Source: Pseudomonas nicosulfuronedens | GTDB taxonomy: Bacteria; Pseudomonadota; Gammaproteobacteria; Pseudomonadales; Pseudomonadaceae | Length of the DNA stretch: 64,000 bases | Direction: 5' to 3' | Assembly: GCF_005877905.1 (NCBI RefSeq) | Contig: NZ_SWDV01000027.1 | Span: 1 to 64,000, forward strand | Shown here: piece after piece, positions 52,294 through 62,298 of the stretch | How positions within the stretch are numbered: the first letter of the stretch is position 1 | Layout of the letters: each line of letters opens with the position of its first letter | Program-made: the position numbers and the translations under genes | Notes under the pieces: model-generated | Told to the model about the DNA's origin: nothing | The model's input: only the letters and a program-made list of their open reading frames with translations | Databases searched by the model: none

Positions 52294-54033
52294 ATGTCCC
52301 TCGCCCGTTGGCTGCCCGGTCTGGACAGCCTGCTGCACTACCGTTTCGACTGGCTGCCGCGCGACGTACAGGCCGGCCTGTCGGTGGCTGCGGTGCAGAT
52401 TCCCACCGCCATCGCCTATTCGCAGATCATCGGCTTTCCGCCGCAGGTCGGGCTCTATGCCTGCATCCTGCCGATGCTGATCTACGCCGTCGTCGGCAGC
52501 TCGCGGCAGCTGATGGTCGGGCCGGACGCCGCCACCGCCGCGATGGTCGCTGCGGCCATCACGCCACTGGCGGCCGGCAACCCGGAACGGCTGCTGCAGC
52601 TGTCGATGATCGTCGCCGTGCTGGTGGGTGCCATGTCCATCGCTGCCGGTTTCGCCCGCGCCGGCTTCGTTGCCAGTTTCCTCTCGCGGCCCACGCTGGT
52701 GGGCTATCTGAACGGCATCGGCCTGAGCCTGATCGCCGGCCAGCTGGGCAAGATTCTCGGCTACCACAGCGAAACCAGCGGGTTTGTCCGCGGCCTGATC
52801 GCCCTGGTGCGCAACCTCGTCGATACCCACCTGCCGACGCTGGCACTGGGTGTCGGCACGCTGGCACTGATGATCCTGCTGCCACGCCGCTACCCGAAGA
52901 TTCCCGGTGCCCTGGTCGGCGTGCTGTTCGCCTCGGTGATCGCCGCACTGTTCGGCCTGGACCAGTACGGCATCAAGCTGCTTGGCGAAGTACCGCAGGG
53001 CCTGCCCCACCTGAGCTGGCCGAAAACCAGCGTCGAGGAACTGGGCAGCCTGTTCCGCGATGCCATGGGTATCACCATCGTCAGCTTCTGCAGTGCCATG
53101 CTCACCGCGCGCAGCTTCGCCGCCCGCCACGGTTATGCCATCGACGCCAACCACGAATTCATGGCGCTGGGCATGGCCAACATCGGCGCGGGGATTTCCC
53201 AGGGCTTCGTCATCAGCGGCGCGGATTCGCGCACCGCGGTGAACGACATGGTCGGCGGCAAGAGCCAGCTGGTCGGCGTGGTCGCTGCGCTGGTGATCGG
53301 CCTGGTGTTGCTGCTGTTCAGCAAGCCGCTGGGCTGGGTGCCGATGCCGGCGCTGGGCGCGGTGCTGCTGATGGCTGGCTGGGGGCTGATCGACTTCCGC
53401 GCCCTGCGCGGCTTCTGGGCGCTGAGCCGGTTCGAGTTCGGCCTGTGCGTGCTGACCACCGCCGGCGTGCTCAGCGTCGGCGTGCTGCCGGGCATCTTCG
53501 TCGCCATCATGCTCGCCCTGCTGCGCCTGCTCTACCTCACCTACCGCCCACATGATGCGGTGATGGGCTGGGTGTACGGCATCGACGGCCAGGTGGAAGT
53601 CGAGCAGTTCCCCAACGCGCGCACCTTGCCGGGGCTGGTGATCTACCGCTTCGACGCGCCGATCCTGTTCTTCAACGCCGACTACTTCAAGCAGCGCATC
53701 CTCGAAGTGGTGACACAGACGCCGAACGCTCGCGCCGTGCTGCTCAATGCCGAAGGCATCCTCAACCTGGACATCAGCGGCCTGACCACGCTGCGGGAAG
53801 TGCAGCAGACCCTGGAGGCCCAGGGCGTACACCTGTCCCTGGCGCGAGTGACGGGCGAGACGCTGGCCCTGCTCAAGCGCTCGCAACTGCTGGGCGAGGT
53901 AAAGCCCCCCCTGGTGTTCAGTTCGGTGCGCGCGGGCGTCAACGCCTACCGGCGCTGGCACCTGCAACGCAAGCGCGAGCAGGCGACGAACGCCCAGGCC
54001 TCACAGGCGGAACTGCCCGACCAACCCCTGTAG
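52294..54033 (+). CDS. SulP-family anion transporter with STAS domain
   Basis: A 579-residue SLC26-like transporter: about twelve helices (residues 25-430) followed by a cytoplasmic STAS domain (about 440-560). [25 protein letters not shown] is the family opening, and [16 protein letters not shown] is the STAS core. Substrates may be sulfate, bicarbonate or other anions. The start MSLARWLPG is chosen. Its 3' end overlaps the opposite-strand chemoreceptor gene by 33 bases. Confidence 0.92.
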   Translation: MSLARWLPGLDSLLHYRFDWLPRDVQAGLSVAAVQIPTAIAYSQIIGFPPQVGLYACILPMLIYAVVGSSRQLMVGPDAATAAMVAAAITPLAAGNPERLLQLSMIVAVLVGAMSIAAGFARAGFVASFLSRPTLVGYLNGIGLSLIAGQLGKILGYHSETSGFVRGLIALVRNLVDTHLPTLALGVGTLALMILLPRRYPKIPGALVGVLFASVIAALFGLDQYGIKLLGEVPQGLPHLSWPKTSVEELGSLFRDAMGITIVSFCSAMLTARSFAARHGYAIDANHEFMALGMANIGAGISQGFVISGADSRTAVNDMVGGKSQLVGVVAALVIGLVLLLFSKPLGWVPMPALGAVLLMAGWGLIDFRALRGFWALSRFEFGLCVLTTAGVLSVGVLPGIFVAIMLALLRLLYLTYRPHDAVMGWVYGIDGQVEVEQFPNARTLPGLVIYRFDAPILFFNADYFKQRILEVVTQTPNARAVLLNAEGILNLDISGLTTLREVQQTLEAQGVHLSLARVTGETLALLKRSQLLGEVKPPLVFSSVRAGVNAYRRWHLQRKREQATNAQASQAELPDQPL

Positions 54034-55956
54034 CTCGCGGCTGAGCTGTGCTAGCTCGACACTGGAAGACGCGGTGGACTCCATGGCCTGCGCCGACTCG
54101 TCGGCGATGCCACGGATGCTGCTGACACTGCGGCTGATTTCCTCCGCAACCGCGCTCTGCTGCTCGGAGGCGGCGGCGATCTGCTGGTTCATCTGGTGGA
54201 TGACCGCTACCGCCGAAGCAATGGTGCCCAGCGCCGCTTCGGTCTGCACCGCATCGCCCACGGTCATCTCCACCAGGGCGTGGCTGCGCTGCATGCGTTG
54301 AACAGAAGTCGTCGCACCGTTCTGCAGGGCGGCGATCAGCGTCTCGATCTCCGCAGTGGACTGCTGGGTGCGCCGCGCCAACGCCCGCACCTCGTCGGCC
54401 ACCACGGCGAAGCCCCTGCCCTGCTCGCCGGCCCGCGCCGCTTCGATGGCAGCGTTGAGCGCCAGCAGGTTGGTCTGCTCGGCGACGTTCTTGATCACCA
54501 CCAGCACACTGCCGATGCTCTGGCTCTCGCGGCCGAGCTGCTCGATGCTTTCGGTGGCCGCGCGTACGGCGGCTGCCAATTGCTCGATGCGGCCAAGCGT
54601 CTGGCGCACCACATCCTGCCCGCTGGCCACCTTGCCGTCGGCCTGTTCGGCGGAGCTGGCGGCCTCCTCGGCATTGCGCGCCACGTCGTGGACGGTGGCG
54701 GCCATCTGGTTCATCGCCGTGGCGACCTGATCGGTCTCGGCCTTCTGGCTGTTCACCCCGTGCTGGGTGCGCTCGGTGACGCTGGACAGCGCCTGCGCCG
54801 AGGCGGTGATCTGCCCCACGCCATCGCTGAGGCGGCTGACAATGCCACGCAGGCTGTCGGCCATGCTGCCTACCGCGCCCATCAGTTGGCCGACCTCATC
54901 CTTGCGGCGCACGTCGATACTCACGCTCAGGTCGCCCTCGGCGATGCGGCGAGCCATGCCGATCACCTGGCGCAGCGGCCGCACGATCATCCAGGTGATC
55001 AGCAATGAAGCCAGCGCGCCCACCAGCAGTGCCAATACTGCGGAGCCGACAATCAGCAGCGTATTGGTGCGCAGCTGCGTCTGCATGGCGGCGCGCTGCG
55101 CGGCATAGGCGTCGTCGACCTGCTGCATGACCTGGGCCGCGCGGTCGTTCATCTGCGCATGGACCTGTTTTTCCTGTTCGAGGCTGGCGGTGTATTCGTC
55201 GAGTTTCTCGACGAAGGCGTTGATGTTGGTGATGACGTCCTTGAGCACCGAGACGTAGGTCGGGTCGGTGATCGCCTCCTGCAGCTTGGCGGAAAGCTCC
55301 AGCGCCTCGGCAGCAGACTTGATACGGCCGCCCTCGGCCTTCTCCTCGCCACCAGACTCCAGGCGTGAGCGGGCCTCGTTCAAACCCTGCAGCACCAAGC
55401 GATAGAGCTGGCTGACCTGGGCGGCCTGCTGCAGCAGTTCCTCGCCCTTCTGGCCCTGGGACTCCTTGAGTTCGTAGGCGCCGTCATCGGCGAGGCTGGA
55501 TTGCAGGATGTCCAGGCTGTTGGACGCGCCACTCACCGACCAGGTGGCAGCGTCCAGCGACAGGCGCCGGCTCTTGCTGGACTTCTCGAAATTGGCGAAG
55601 GCAGCGAGGTAGTCGGCGACGCCCTGCTCCACGCGGGTCATGGCCGCTGCCTGATCCGGCTGGGCCTTGAGCCGCGCCACCGCTTCGCCGAGGTTGCCGG
55701 CGTGCTCACGCAGGCGTTTGGCGGAAGCATCGCTGGCGTCGATCACGAAATCCTTCTCGCTCTGGCGCATCTCCAGCAACTCGCGGTTGATGGTCGACAT
55801 GTCGCCCAGCAGGTCGAAGCGCTGGGAAATCGCCCGTAGCGAAGTCACGCCGATCACCGCCACCAGAGCGGTGAGCAACAGCACCAGGCCGAACCCTATG
55901 GCCAGTTTCTTCGCCGTTCCCATATCGGCCAGACGACGCTGCACGAAGGCAACCAT
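54001..55956 (-). CDS. Methyl-accepting chemotaxis protein with HBM-type sensor
   Basis: A 651-residue chemoreceptor. The first helix (residues 16-40) is followed by an extended all-helical periplasmic region (about 45-280), long enough for a helical bimodular (HBM) ligand domain. The second membrane helix is at about 300-325, then HAMP ([19 protein letters not shown]), and the conserved signalling tip [20 protein letters not shown]. Ligand: relatives with this domain sense TCA intermediates or similar acids, but none can be assigned. A strong GGGGGAG precedes the ATG. Confidence 0.94.
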   Translation of the reverse strand: MVAFVQRRLADMGTAKKLAIGFGLVLLLTALVAVIGVTSLRAISQRFDLLGDMSTINRELLEMRQSEKDFVIDASDASAKRLREHAGNLGEAVARLKAQPDQAAAMTRVEQGVADYLAAFANFEKSSKSRRLSLDAATWSVSGASNSLDILQSSLADDGAYELKESQGQKGEELLQQAAQVSQLYRLVLQGLNEARSRLESGGEEKAEGGRIKSAAEALELSAKLQEAITDPTYVSVLKDVITNINAFVEKLDEYTASLEQEKQVHAQMNDRAAQVMQQVDDAYAAQRAAMQTQLRTNTLLIVGSAVLALLVGALASLLITWMIVRPLRQVIGMARRIAEGDLSVSIDVRRKDEVGQLMGAVGSMADSLRGIVSRLSDGVGQITASAQALSSVTERTQHGVNSQKAETDQVATAMNQMAATVHDVARNAEEAASSAEQADGKVASGQDVVRQTLGRIEQLAAAVRAATESIEQLGRESQSIGSVLVVIKNVAEQTNLLALNAAIEAARAGEQGRGFAVVADEVRALARRTQQSTAEIETLIAALQNGATTSVQRMQRSHALVEMTVGDAVQTEAALGTIASAVAVIHQMNQQIAAASEQQSAVAEEISRSVSSIRGIADESAQAMESTASSSVELAQLSRELQGLVGQFRL

Positions 55957-56229
55957 GGCTTCTCCCCCATCCGCAATGGCGTTTCAGGAAATCCCCGAAG
56001 GTCTCCTGATCGTTATCGCTGCTTTTGGACGGAACATTAGGAGCGCCGCACACCGACTGGATAGAGGGCACGACGGTGATGGCACGGTGATGCTGCACAG
56101 AGATACGTGGAGGTCGTATCCAGAACACTGAACAGAACTTTCCTGGCACGTAAACGGAAATCGCCGACAGCGACCTGGTGGCTTGAACGTTCAGATTCCG
56201 ACACCTGACTGTCCACTCCCGGTGCTCGG
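55957..56229. other. Divergent promoter region, nothing further recognised
   Basis: 273 bases between the leftward chemoreceptor and a rightward small gene. Promoters for both must lie here. I see no clear FliA promoter, repeat or hairpin. Confidence 0.4.
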
Positions 56230-56604
56230 ATGAACGCCCACTACCAACTGGTCCTGCAGCGCCCGCTGGCGGGATTCGCCCACCAACTACGGCTTCCCGT
56301 GCTGTACCGCGAACAGCGCCGCCTCGATCCATTGCTGCTGGCCCGCGGGCAGTTGCCGATTCGCCGCTTCGTCTGCCCTCTGGCCTGCGATGAGGTCAAG
56401 GGCGAATGGCTGGACTGCTGGTTCGATGCCCAGACCGGCTGGCGTCTGGTGCATGGCATCGTCGGTCTGGTTCACGGCGGTACGTTGGAATTTCCGCAGC
56501 GCGACGCATTGCTCTCGGAACTCTTCGCCCTTGGCGAACGGCTGGACGTGGCGCGCATGGGCGGCATCCACTGGCAGCTCGGGCTGGAGCTGGAGTTCGC
56601 CTGA
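56230..56604 (+). CDS. Conserved small protein, unknown function
   Basis: A 124-residue soluble protein opening MNAHYQLVLQRPLAGFAHQL. Leu and Arg are abundant in the first half (REQRRLDPLLLARGQLPIRR). It contains three Trp (WLDCW, TGWRLVHG, HWQLG) and ends LELEFA. There is no signal peptide or membrane segment. I do not recognise the family. It converges with a flavin reductase gene. Confidence 0.6.
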   Translation: MNAHYQLVLQRPLAGFAHQLRLPVLYREQRRLDPLLLARGQLPIRRFVCPLACDEVKGEWLDCWFDAQTGWRLVHGIVGLVHGGTLEFPQRDALLSELFALGERLDVARMGGIHWQLGLELEFA

Positions 56605-56628
56605 CGCCCCGGCGCCAGGCGCGATGCA

Positions 56629-57237
56629 TTACTTCGGACGAATCATGCTGAAGGTGTCGCGGGTGTAGCTGTACTGGGTGCCGCCCAGACGCCCCACCAG
56701 ATCCAGCTTCGCCGGGTCGACATGGCGCTCGTCCTGCATCACCGACTCATCGATATGCGCCAGTAGCACGCGGGCGAAGATCAGCAGGCTGGAAGGGTTC
56801 TCGGCCGGGTACGGCATGATTTCCGCCAGCTGGCATTCGAAGGCCACCGGCGCGGCGACCACTCGGGGCGGTGCCACGCGCTCGCTGGGCACGGTGGCGA
56901 TGCCGGCGTGCTCGATCTCGCTGACGCCGTGGGGCAGCCAGGCGGCTGTGGCATTCATGGCCTCGGCCTGGGCGGCGCTGACCAGGTGGATCACCAGCTC
57001 GCCGGTTTCACGCACGTTGCGCAGGGTGTCCTTGACGCTGCCGTCCTCACGCACGCTGGTGTTGATCAGCAGAGTTGGCGGCGAATCGCTGATGACCTGG
57101 AAAAAGCTGAACGGTGCGAGGTTGCTTTGGCCGTCCTCGGACAAGGTGGTAACCCAGGCGATGGGCCGCGGCGTGACGGTGGAGGCCAGCCAGCGGTAGG
57201 CCTCGGCCTTGGACAGTTGGGTGAAGTCGAGTTGCAT
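56629..57237 (-). CDS. Flavin reductase-like domain protein
   Basis: A 202-residue protein of the flavin reductase/FMN-binding split-barrel family. TPRPIAWVTTLSEDGQSNLAPFSFFQVIS is the classic FMN-contact stretch, and GELVIHLVSAAQ and RVLLAHID support it. It may reduce flavin for a monooxygenase, but none is adjacent. The start is MQLDFTQLSK. Confidence 0.9.
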   Translation of the reverse strand: MQLDFTQLSKAEAYRWLASTVTPRPIAWVTTLSEDGQSNLAPFSFFQVISDSPPTLLINTSVREDGSVKDTLRNVRETGELVIHLVSAAQAEAMNATAAWLPHGVSEIEHAGIATVPSERVAPPRVVAAPVAFECQLAEIMPYPAENPSSLLIFARVLLAHIDESVMQDERHVDPAKLDLVGRLGGTQYSYTRDTFSMIRPK

Positions 57238-57313
57238 GGGCTGATCCGGAGAAAACGGTGGGAGATACGGCGAGAAGGCGCGGGCCGCTTCAGGCGGCCC
57301 GGCAGTGCGCGGC

Positions 57314-57592
57314 TCAGCGGCCGGCGCGGGATTCCTTGATGTAGAAGCGCGCTCGGCTGGCCTTGTCGGAGCAGCCGGTGTAGGCCTCGACCTGCTGCTG
57401 GGTCTTGGCGGCCGTCAGCAGACCCAGGGCCTTGGAGTAGCTGACGGTGCCGGCAAAACCTTCGGCCTTGGCCAGGTCCAGTTCGTGCCAGGCGGCATCC
57501 AGTTGCGAAGCGCAGCTGTCGCGGTTGACGGTCTTGCCCGAACAGCCTGCGACGGCCAGCACCAGGGCGATGATCAGGGGGATGCGCGGCAT
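57314..57592 (-). CDS. Small lipoprotein
   Basis: A 92-residue protein with a lipoprotein signal peptide; the lipobox is VAGC with Cys17. The mature part is helical and soluble (AAWHELDLAKAEGFAGTVSYSKAL), with three further Cys that may form a disulfide. AGGAG is eight bases before the ATG. Function unknown; periplasmic, outer-membrane anchored by the residue after Cys (Ser). Confidence 0.82.
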   Translation of the reverse strand: MPRIPLIIALVLAVAGCSGKTVNRDSCASQLDAAWHELDLAKAEGFAGTVSYSKALGLLTAAKTQQQVEAYTGCSDKASRARFYIKESRAGR

Positions 57593-57743
57593 GACGGAAC
57601 TCCTGGAGATAGTCGGGGGTGAATCCAGCTTAGAACGCGGCGCGGGGGCCTGCCGGACGGCGCCGCAGTATGCCATCGGACGGATGGCGTTCAAGCGACT
57701 ACTACACTGTTTGACCACGGGATATCCCGACAGGAGAAGGATC

Positions 57744-58091
57744 ATGGTGCACCAGGGCAGTTGCCATTGCGGGCAGATCGCGTTCGAAGTGGAAGGGGAT
57801 GTCGGTGAAGTCGTGTCATGCAACTGCTCGATCTGCCGGCGCAAGGGGTCGCTGCTGTGGTTCGTGCCGCGCGGCAAGCTGAAGCTGACGACTCCTGAGA
57901 GTGCGATGAGCACCTATACGTTCAACACCCACCGCATCGAGCACCGTTTCTGCCCCACCTGCGGCTGTGCCCCGCTGGCCTACGCCAGCGCGCCGGACGG
58001 CACGCCGATGGCGGCGATCAATGTGCGCTGCCTGCCGGGGGTAGACCTGGCGGGGCTGACCGTGAAGGAGTACGACGGCAAGAGCCGGTGA
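57744..58091 (+). CDS. GFA-family protein (glutathione-dependent formaldehyde-activating enzyme fold)
   Basis: A 115-residue zinc protein. Cysteine pairs SCHCG, CNCSICRRKG and CPTCGC are the conserved zinc ligands of the GFA/CENP-V fold. Function beyond the fold is unknown; formaldehyde activation is reported only for some members. GGAGAAGG precedes the ATG. Confidence 0.9.
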   Translation: MVHQGSCHCGQIAFEVEGDVGEVVSCNCSICRRKGSLLWFVPRGKLKLTTPESAMSTYTFNTHRIEHRFCPTCGCAPLAYASAPDGTPMAAINVRCLPGVDLAGLTVKEYDGKSR

Positions 58092-58104
58092 CGCTCCAAC
58101 TCGT

Positions 58105-58139
58105 CGGGCGGATAACGCTGCCGCGTTATGCGCCCCACG
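58105..58139. repeat. Copy of the GCATAAC repeat
   Basis: GGGCGGATAACGCTGCCGCGTTATGCGCCCCACG forms a short fold-back. Related to 5835-5867 and 50005-50081. Confidence 0.65.
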
Positions 58140-58170
58140 AAGCTCCGCCACCCTTCCCGCAAACGCTTGC

Positions 58171-58253
58171 GTAGGATGGTGTGGAGCGCAGCGATACCCA
58201 TCGTTCTCATGCGCCGACAGCAGCATGGGTATCGCAAGCTCCACCCATCCTAC
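58171..58253. repeat. Dispersed inverted repeat (GATACCCAT family)
   Basis: Second copy of the fold-back at 16356-16437: outer arms GTAGGATGG/CCATCCTAC, inner arms GCGATACCCAT/ATGGGTATCGC. Loops differ between copies. It lies between the convergent GFA and mnmH genes. Confidence 0.8.
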
Positions 58254-58306
58254 GGTAATGCTCCATCGTGGCGCCGGTGCAAGTCCCCACAAGGGGAGCG
58301 CCGGGA

Positions 58307-59407
58307 TCAGCGCTCGGCGCGGAACCTCAGGTACTCCACGACCTCGTCCTGTGTTCCGCGAAACTCCACGCGCTCACCCTTGCTCTCGCGCTGGAAGGCA
58401 TACATCGGGTCGTAATACTCGCCCAGCAGCCCCTCGATCCAGCCGCGATGCAGGTCCACTGCGCCGCTGCGTTTCTGCTCGTCCAGCGCCTCGTCCATGA
58501 TCGCGGCCAGGCGCTGGTAGCGCTCGCCACCCAGACGCTTGACGATGCCGGACAGGCTCTTGCGCAGGTACGCAGCGAAGGAATCGAAGCCGCCCTCCTC
58601 GCCCACCACCTGCACATGGTCGGCGCACAGGTTCACCACGTAGTCCTTGAGGATGCGCTCCACGCGCTGCTCGAAGCTGTCTTCCAGCCACACCAGCGGG
58701 TAGTGCTGCATGCCCTGGTACAGTTCCAGTGGTACCGAGCAGCTGCCGACGATGCGCCCCTCGTCTTCCAGGACGAACTGCTCCATGCCCGCATGGCGCT
58801 TCTTCAGGATGTCGATGGCCAGGCGGTTCTCGAAATCGATCTGCGCCGGCTGCGGCGTGGCGCGGCGACCGAAGGCGGAGCCGCGATGGTTGGCATGGCC
58901 TTCCAGGTCCAGGCTGTTGGCCAACTGGGCGATGACCTCGGTCTTGCCGGTGCCGGTCAGCCCTCCCACCAGCACGAACTGGCACTCCTCGGTAGCGGCG
59001 CGGGTGGTGTCGAAGAGGAAGCCGCGCATCGCCTTGTAGCCGCCGACTACCCGCGGGTATTCGATGCCCGCTTCGGTCTTCAGCCACTGCTGGGTAATCT
59101 GCGAACGCAGCCCGCCGCGGAAGCAGTACAGGTAGCCCTCAGGGTTGGCCCTGGCGAAGTTCGCCCAGGCCTCGATGCGCTCTGCCTTGAGCTTGCCGCA
59201 GACCAGCTCGTGGCCCAGGGCGATGGCCGCCTGCTGGCCGTGCTGCTTGTAGCTGGTACCGACCTTCTGCCGCTCGCTGTCGTTCATCAGCGGCAGGTTG
59301 ATCACGTTGGGGAACGCGCCCTTGGCGAATTCGACCGGGGCGCGGACGTCCATCATCTTCACATCACCGAGGAACAGCTCGCGGTAGTGGCGGGTGTTGT
59401 CGCGCAT
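58307..59407 (-). CDS. mnmH: tRNA 2-selenouridine synthase
   Basis: A 366-residue enzyme (also SelU/YbbB) replacing the sulfur of 2-thiouridine in tRNA wobble position by selenium, using selenophosphate. An N-terminal rhodanese domain carries the catalytic Cys95 ([12 protein letters not shown]). A P-loop follows (GGLTGTGKT, 148-156). The ATG overlaps the selD stop as TGATG; a GTG one codon earlier is an alternative. The selD product supplies its substrate, which explains the linkage. Confidence 0.95.
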   Translation of the reverse strand: MRDNTRHYRELFLGDVKMMDVRAPVEFAKGAFPNVINLPLMNDSERQKVGTSYKQHGQQAAIALGHELVCGKLKAERIEAWANFARANPEGYLYCFRGGLRSQITQQWLKTEAGIEYPRVVGGYKAMRGFLFDTTRAATEECQFVLVGGLTGTGKTEVIAQLANSLDLEGHANHRGSAFGRRATPQPAQIDFENRLAIDILKKRHAGMEQFVLEDEGRIVGSCSVPLELYQGMQHYPLVWLEDSFEQRVERILKDYVVNLCADHVQVVGEEGGFDSFAAYLRKSLSGIVKRLGGERYQRLAAIMDEALDEQKRSGAVDLHRGWIEGLLGEYYDPMYAFQRESKGERVEFRGTQDEVVEYLRFRAER

Positions 59408-60441
59408 CACTCCACCTCGACCGCGTGGCTCTGTCGGCCCACCAGTTCGCCGATGGGCGCCAGGTCCATGCCCAGCTCCCTGGCCGCGGCGAGGAACTGG
59501 GCCTCACCCGCAGGCTCGACCGCCACCAGCAGGCCGCCGCTGGTCTGCGGGTCACACAGCAGCAATTTGTGCAGTTCCGGCAGCGGAGCGATGCGCTCGC
59601 CGTAGCTGTCGAAGTTGCGCAGGGTGCCACCGGGCACACAGCCGGCCTCGAGGTAGAACTCGACACTGGCCAGGCGTGGTACCGCGTCGTAACGAACCCG
59701 GGCAGTCAGGCCGCTGCCATCGGCCATTTCCACCAGATGGCCGAGCAGGCCGAAACCGGTGACGTCGGTCATCGCCTTCACGCCGTCGAGCTTGCCGAAA
59801 CGCGCGCCGGGCTTATTCAGGGTGCACATCCAGTCGCGGGCGACGCCCACGTCCTCGGCGCGCAGCTTGGCCTTCTTCTCGGCGGTGGTGAGGATGCCGA
59901 TGCCCAGCGGCTTGGTCAGGTACAGCTTGCAGCCGGCAGTGGCGGTGTCGTTGCGCTTCATGAAGCGCTTCTCCACCAGACCGGTGACAGCCAGGCCGAA
60001 GATCGGCTCGGGAGCGTCGATGGAATGCCCGCCGGCCAACGGGATGCCGGCCTCGTCGCAGACCTTGCGGCCACCGGCGATCACTTCGCGGGCGATTTCC
60101 GGCGCCAGCACATTCACCGGCCAACCGAGGATGGCAATCGCCATCAGCGGATCGCCACCCATGGCGTAGATGTCGCTGATGGCGTTGGTGGCGGCGATAC
60201 GGCCGAAGTCGAAGGGATCATCGACGATCGGCATGAAGAAATCGGTGGTAGACACCACGCCGCGCTCGGCGTCGATTTCGTAGACGGCAGCGTCATCGCG
60301 CGAGGCGTTGCCGACCCACAGCTTGGGGTCGAGGTTCTGCGCGCCGCTGCCAGCGAGGATGACCTCCAGAACCTTGGGGGAAATCTTGCAGCCACAGCCG
60401 GCACCATGGCTGTACTGGGTCAGGCGGATCGGTTCGCTCAT
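59407..60441 (-). CDS. selD: Selenophosphate synthetase
   Basis: A 344-residue enzyme making selenophosphate from selenide and ATP. The N-terminal loop has Cys16, Cys18 and Lys19 (HGAGCGCK), matching E. coli Cys17 and Lys20. It uses Cys, not selenocysteine. DDAAVYEI and [11 protein letters not shown] are the ATP- and metal-binding blocks. The start is [10 protein letters not shown], with GGAG eight bases before. It is coupled to mnmH. Confidence 0.96.
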   Translation of the reverse strand: MSEPIRLTQYSHGAGCGCKISPKVLEVILAGSGAQNLDPKLWVGNASRDDAAVYEIDAERGVVSTTDFFMPIVDDPFDFGRIAATNAISDIYAMGGDPLMAIAILGWPVNVLAPEIAREVIAGGRKVCDEAGIPLAGGHSIDAPEPIFGLAVTGLVEKRFMKRNDTATAGCKLYLTKPLGIGILTTAEKKAKLRAEDVGVARDWMCTLNKPGARFGKLDGVKAMTDVTGFGLLGHLVEMADGSGLTARVRYDAVPRLASVEFYLEAGCVPGGTLRNFDSYGERIAPLPELHKLLLCDPQTSGGLLVAVEPAGEAQFLAAARELGMDLAPIGELVGRQSHAVEVE

Positions 60442-60549
60442 CGGGAGGCTCCGGGCAGGGAAATCAAACGGCGATTCTAGCAAAGCCCGGCTTGGCGGGG
60501 CCGGTGCCCCCGGCGTATCGTCGGGCAGTTCGTAACGCGGAGTTGCCCT

Positions 60550-61587
60550 ATGTCAAAACAGATCGCGCTGGTACTCGGTTCCGGCGGCGCGCGCGGTTAT
60601 GCGCATATCGGAGTGATCGAGGAGATCGAACGGCGCGGCTATGAAGTGGTGTGTATCGCCGGCTGCTCCATGGGCGCGGTGATCGGCGGTATCTACGCCG
60701 CTGGCAAGCTGGGCGAGTACCGCGACTGGGTGGAAAGCCTGGACTACCTCGATGTGCTGCGCCTGCTCGACGTCAGCTTCCGTCTCGGCGCCATCCGCGG
60801 CGAGCGAGTATTCGGCAAGATCCACGAAATTCTCGGCGAGATCGACATCGAACAGCTGCCGATCCCCTACACGGCCGTGGCCACCGACCTCACCAACCAG
60901 CAGGAAATCTGGTTCCAGGAAGGCTGCCTGCACCAGGCCATGCGCGCCTCGGCGGCGATCCCCAGCCTGTTCACCCCGGTCATGCAGGGCACCCGCATGC
61001 TGGTGGACGGCGGCCTGCTCAACCCGCTGCCGATCGTCCCGGTGGTCTCGACCCACGCCGACCTCATCGTCGCGGTCAACCTCAACGCCACCAACCAGCG
61101 CCAGTACTCGCTACCGGTGATCGAACGCCCGCCGGCGCTCAAGGGCCGTTTCGATTCAGTGATCTCCGGGTTGTCGAACAAGCTGAGCTTCTTCCGCCGC
61201 GGCGACGTCGAGCCGCCACCCGAGCTGATCGCCGACGCCCTGCTGCACCCGGTGCCGGCCGCCTCCGAAGAACCCGCCGAACCGGAAATGCAGCAACCCG
61301 CCGCCGCCCCACAGGCCAAGGGCTCGCCACGCTCGGCCACCGGCAGCCACGTAATCGACAGCAGCAGCCCGGCCTCGCTGCTGGAACTGGTGAACCAGAG
61401 CTTCGAGGTGATGCAGACGTCGCTGGCGCAATACAAGATCGCCGGTTACCCGCCGGACATCCTGATCAACGTGCCCAAGCGCGTGTGCCGCTTCTTCGAA
61501 TTCTACAAAGCCCCCGAACTCATCGCCCTCGGCCGGCAGATCGCCAGCGATACGCTGGATCGGTATGAGGCGGAGAATCCGTATTGA
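60550..61587 (+). CDS. Patatin-like phospholipase
   Basis: A 345-residue protein of the RssA/NTE-type patatin group. The oxyanion hole is GSGGARG (10-16), Ser40 is in GCSMG, and Asp153 is in the DGG motif ([10 protein letters not shown]). A Pro/Ala/Glu-rich linker (about 238-275) separates the catalytic domain from a helical tail. No signal peptide is present, so it acts inside the cell, perhaps at the membrane. A monocistronic gene with AACGCGGAGTTGCCCT before the ATG. Confidence 0.92.
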   Translation: MSKQIALVLGSGGARGYAHIGVIEEIERRGYEVVCIAGCSMGAVIGGIYAAGKLGEYRDWVESLDYLDVLRLLDVSFRLGAIRGERVFGKIHEILGEIDIEQLPIPYTAVATDLTNQQEIWFQEGCLHQAMRASAAIPSLFTPVMQGTRMLVDGGLLNPLPIVPVVSTHADLIVAVNLNATNQRQYSLPVIERPPALKGRFDSVISGLSNKLSFFRRGDVEPPPELIADALLHPVPAASEEPAEPEMQQPAAAPQAKGSPRSATGSHVIDSSSPASLLELVNQSFEVMQTSLAQYKIAGYPPDILINVPKRVCRFFEFYKAPELIALGRQIASDTLDRYEAENPY

Positions 61588-61634
61588 CCGACCAGCGGAA
61601 GGCTTTTGCCACGCGAGGTAAACGGCGTATGCTT

Positions 61635-61649
61635 TGGCAAATTTTGCCA
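61635..61649. promoter_or_regulatory. Perfect 15-bp palindrome, likely ParD operator
   Basis: TGGCAAATTTTGCCA has 7-bp perfect arms around one central base. It is 17 bases before the antitoxin start and in an AT-rich patch, as expected for autorepression by a ribbon-helix-helix antitoxin. Confidence 0.7.
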
Positions 61650-61666
61650 TTTCCAAGAGAGCCGGC

Positions 61667-61903
61667 ATGAGCACGATGAATATTTCCCTGCCTGAAGCAT
61701 TGAAAGGCTTCGTCGATGATCAGGTCAGCCAACGCGGCTACGGTACCAGTAGCGAATATGTACGCGAGCTGATCCGCAAGGACCAGGACCGCCAGCACCT
61801 GCGTGAGCTACTTCTGGCCGGTGCTGCATCCGAGCCAGGCGAAGCCGTGGATGATGGTTACTTCGAAGCGCTGCGTGACCGCGTGCGCAGGCGCGATTCG
61901 TGA
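61667..61903 (+). CDS. parD: ParD-like antitoxin
   Basis: A 78-residue ribbon-helix-helix antitoxin of the CopG/ParD group. MNISLPEALKGFVDDQV is the DNA-binding strand and helix, and YGTSSEYVRELIRKDQ is the second helix. The acidic, flexible C-terminus (PGEAVDDGYFEAL) should wrap the toxin. The first ATG upstream is less likely than MSTMNISLP. It overlaps the ParE start by four bases. Confidence 0.93.
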   Translation: MSTMNISLPEALKGFVDDQVSQRGYGTSSEYVRELIRKDQDRQHLRELLLAGAASEPGEAVDDGYFEALRDRVRRRDS

Positions 61904-62226
61904 AAGCTCGCCCGGTCAGACCCCGGGCCATAGCCCGGCGGGATGTCGCAGAGTCCTTGGAATACTATCTGAGCGAAGGTGGCGAGAAGGCCGCCTTCGG
62001 CTTCATTGACGAGCTACAACGCGCCTATCAGTTGATTGCACGAAACCCCTCAGCAGCCTCTTCGCGATATGCCCACGAACTGAACATTCCAGGCCTGCGC
62101 AGTAGGCCTCTGAAACGCTATCCACACTTGGTGTTCTTCATTGAGCGAGCCGACGACATCGATGTCTGGCGAGTGCTTAATGGCAAACGGGATATCGCCG
62201 ACTGGCTGCTGACCAACGAAGGCTAA
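61900..62226 (+). CDS. parE: ParE-like toxin
   Basis: A 108-residue RelE/ParE-fold protein. ARRDVAESLEYYLSEGGEKAA, LQRAYQLIARNP and RPLKRYPHLVFFIERADDIDVWRVLNGKRDI are typical of the type II toxins of the ParE group, which inhibit DNA gyrase. The start is GTG, overlapping the antitoxin stop (GTGA), so antitoxin is made first. It forms a complete toxin-antitoxin module inserted between the patatin gene and kdpE. Confidence 0.93.
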   Translation: MKARPVRPRAIARRDVAESLEYYLSEGGEKAAFGFIDELQRAYQLIARNPSAASSRYAHELNIPGLRSRPLKRYPHLVFFIERADDIDVWRVLNGKRDIADWLLTNEG

Positions 62227-62298
62227 TGTCGCAACTCGTAGGAGCGCCCCATGGGCGCGATCGTGGGCATTGCCCGCGCAGCAGAGGAATGCGCGAGG

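Noticed and set aside
52308-53555. 415-codon second plus-strand frame inside the SulP gene
   Set aside because: Out-of-phase shadow rich in Arg/Ala/Pro; the SulP frame has helices and a STAS domain.
62227-62298. Possible small RNA or terminator between parE and kdpE
   Set aside because: Contains only a short GGGCGCGATCG-type repeat fragment; no stable hairpin with T-tract was evident.
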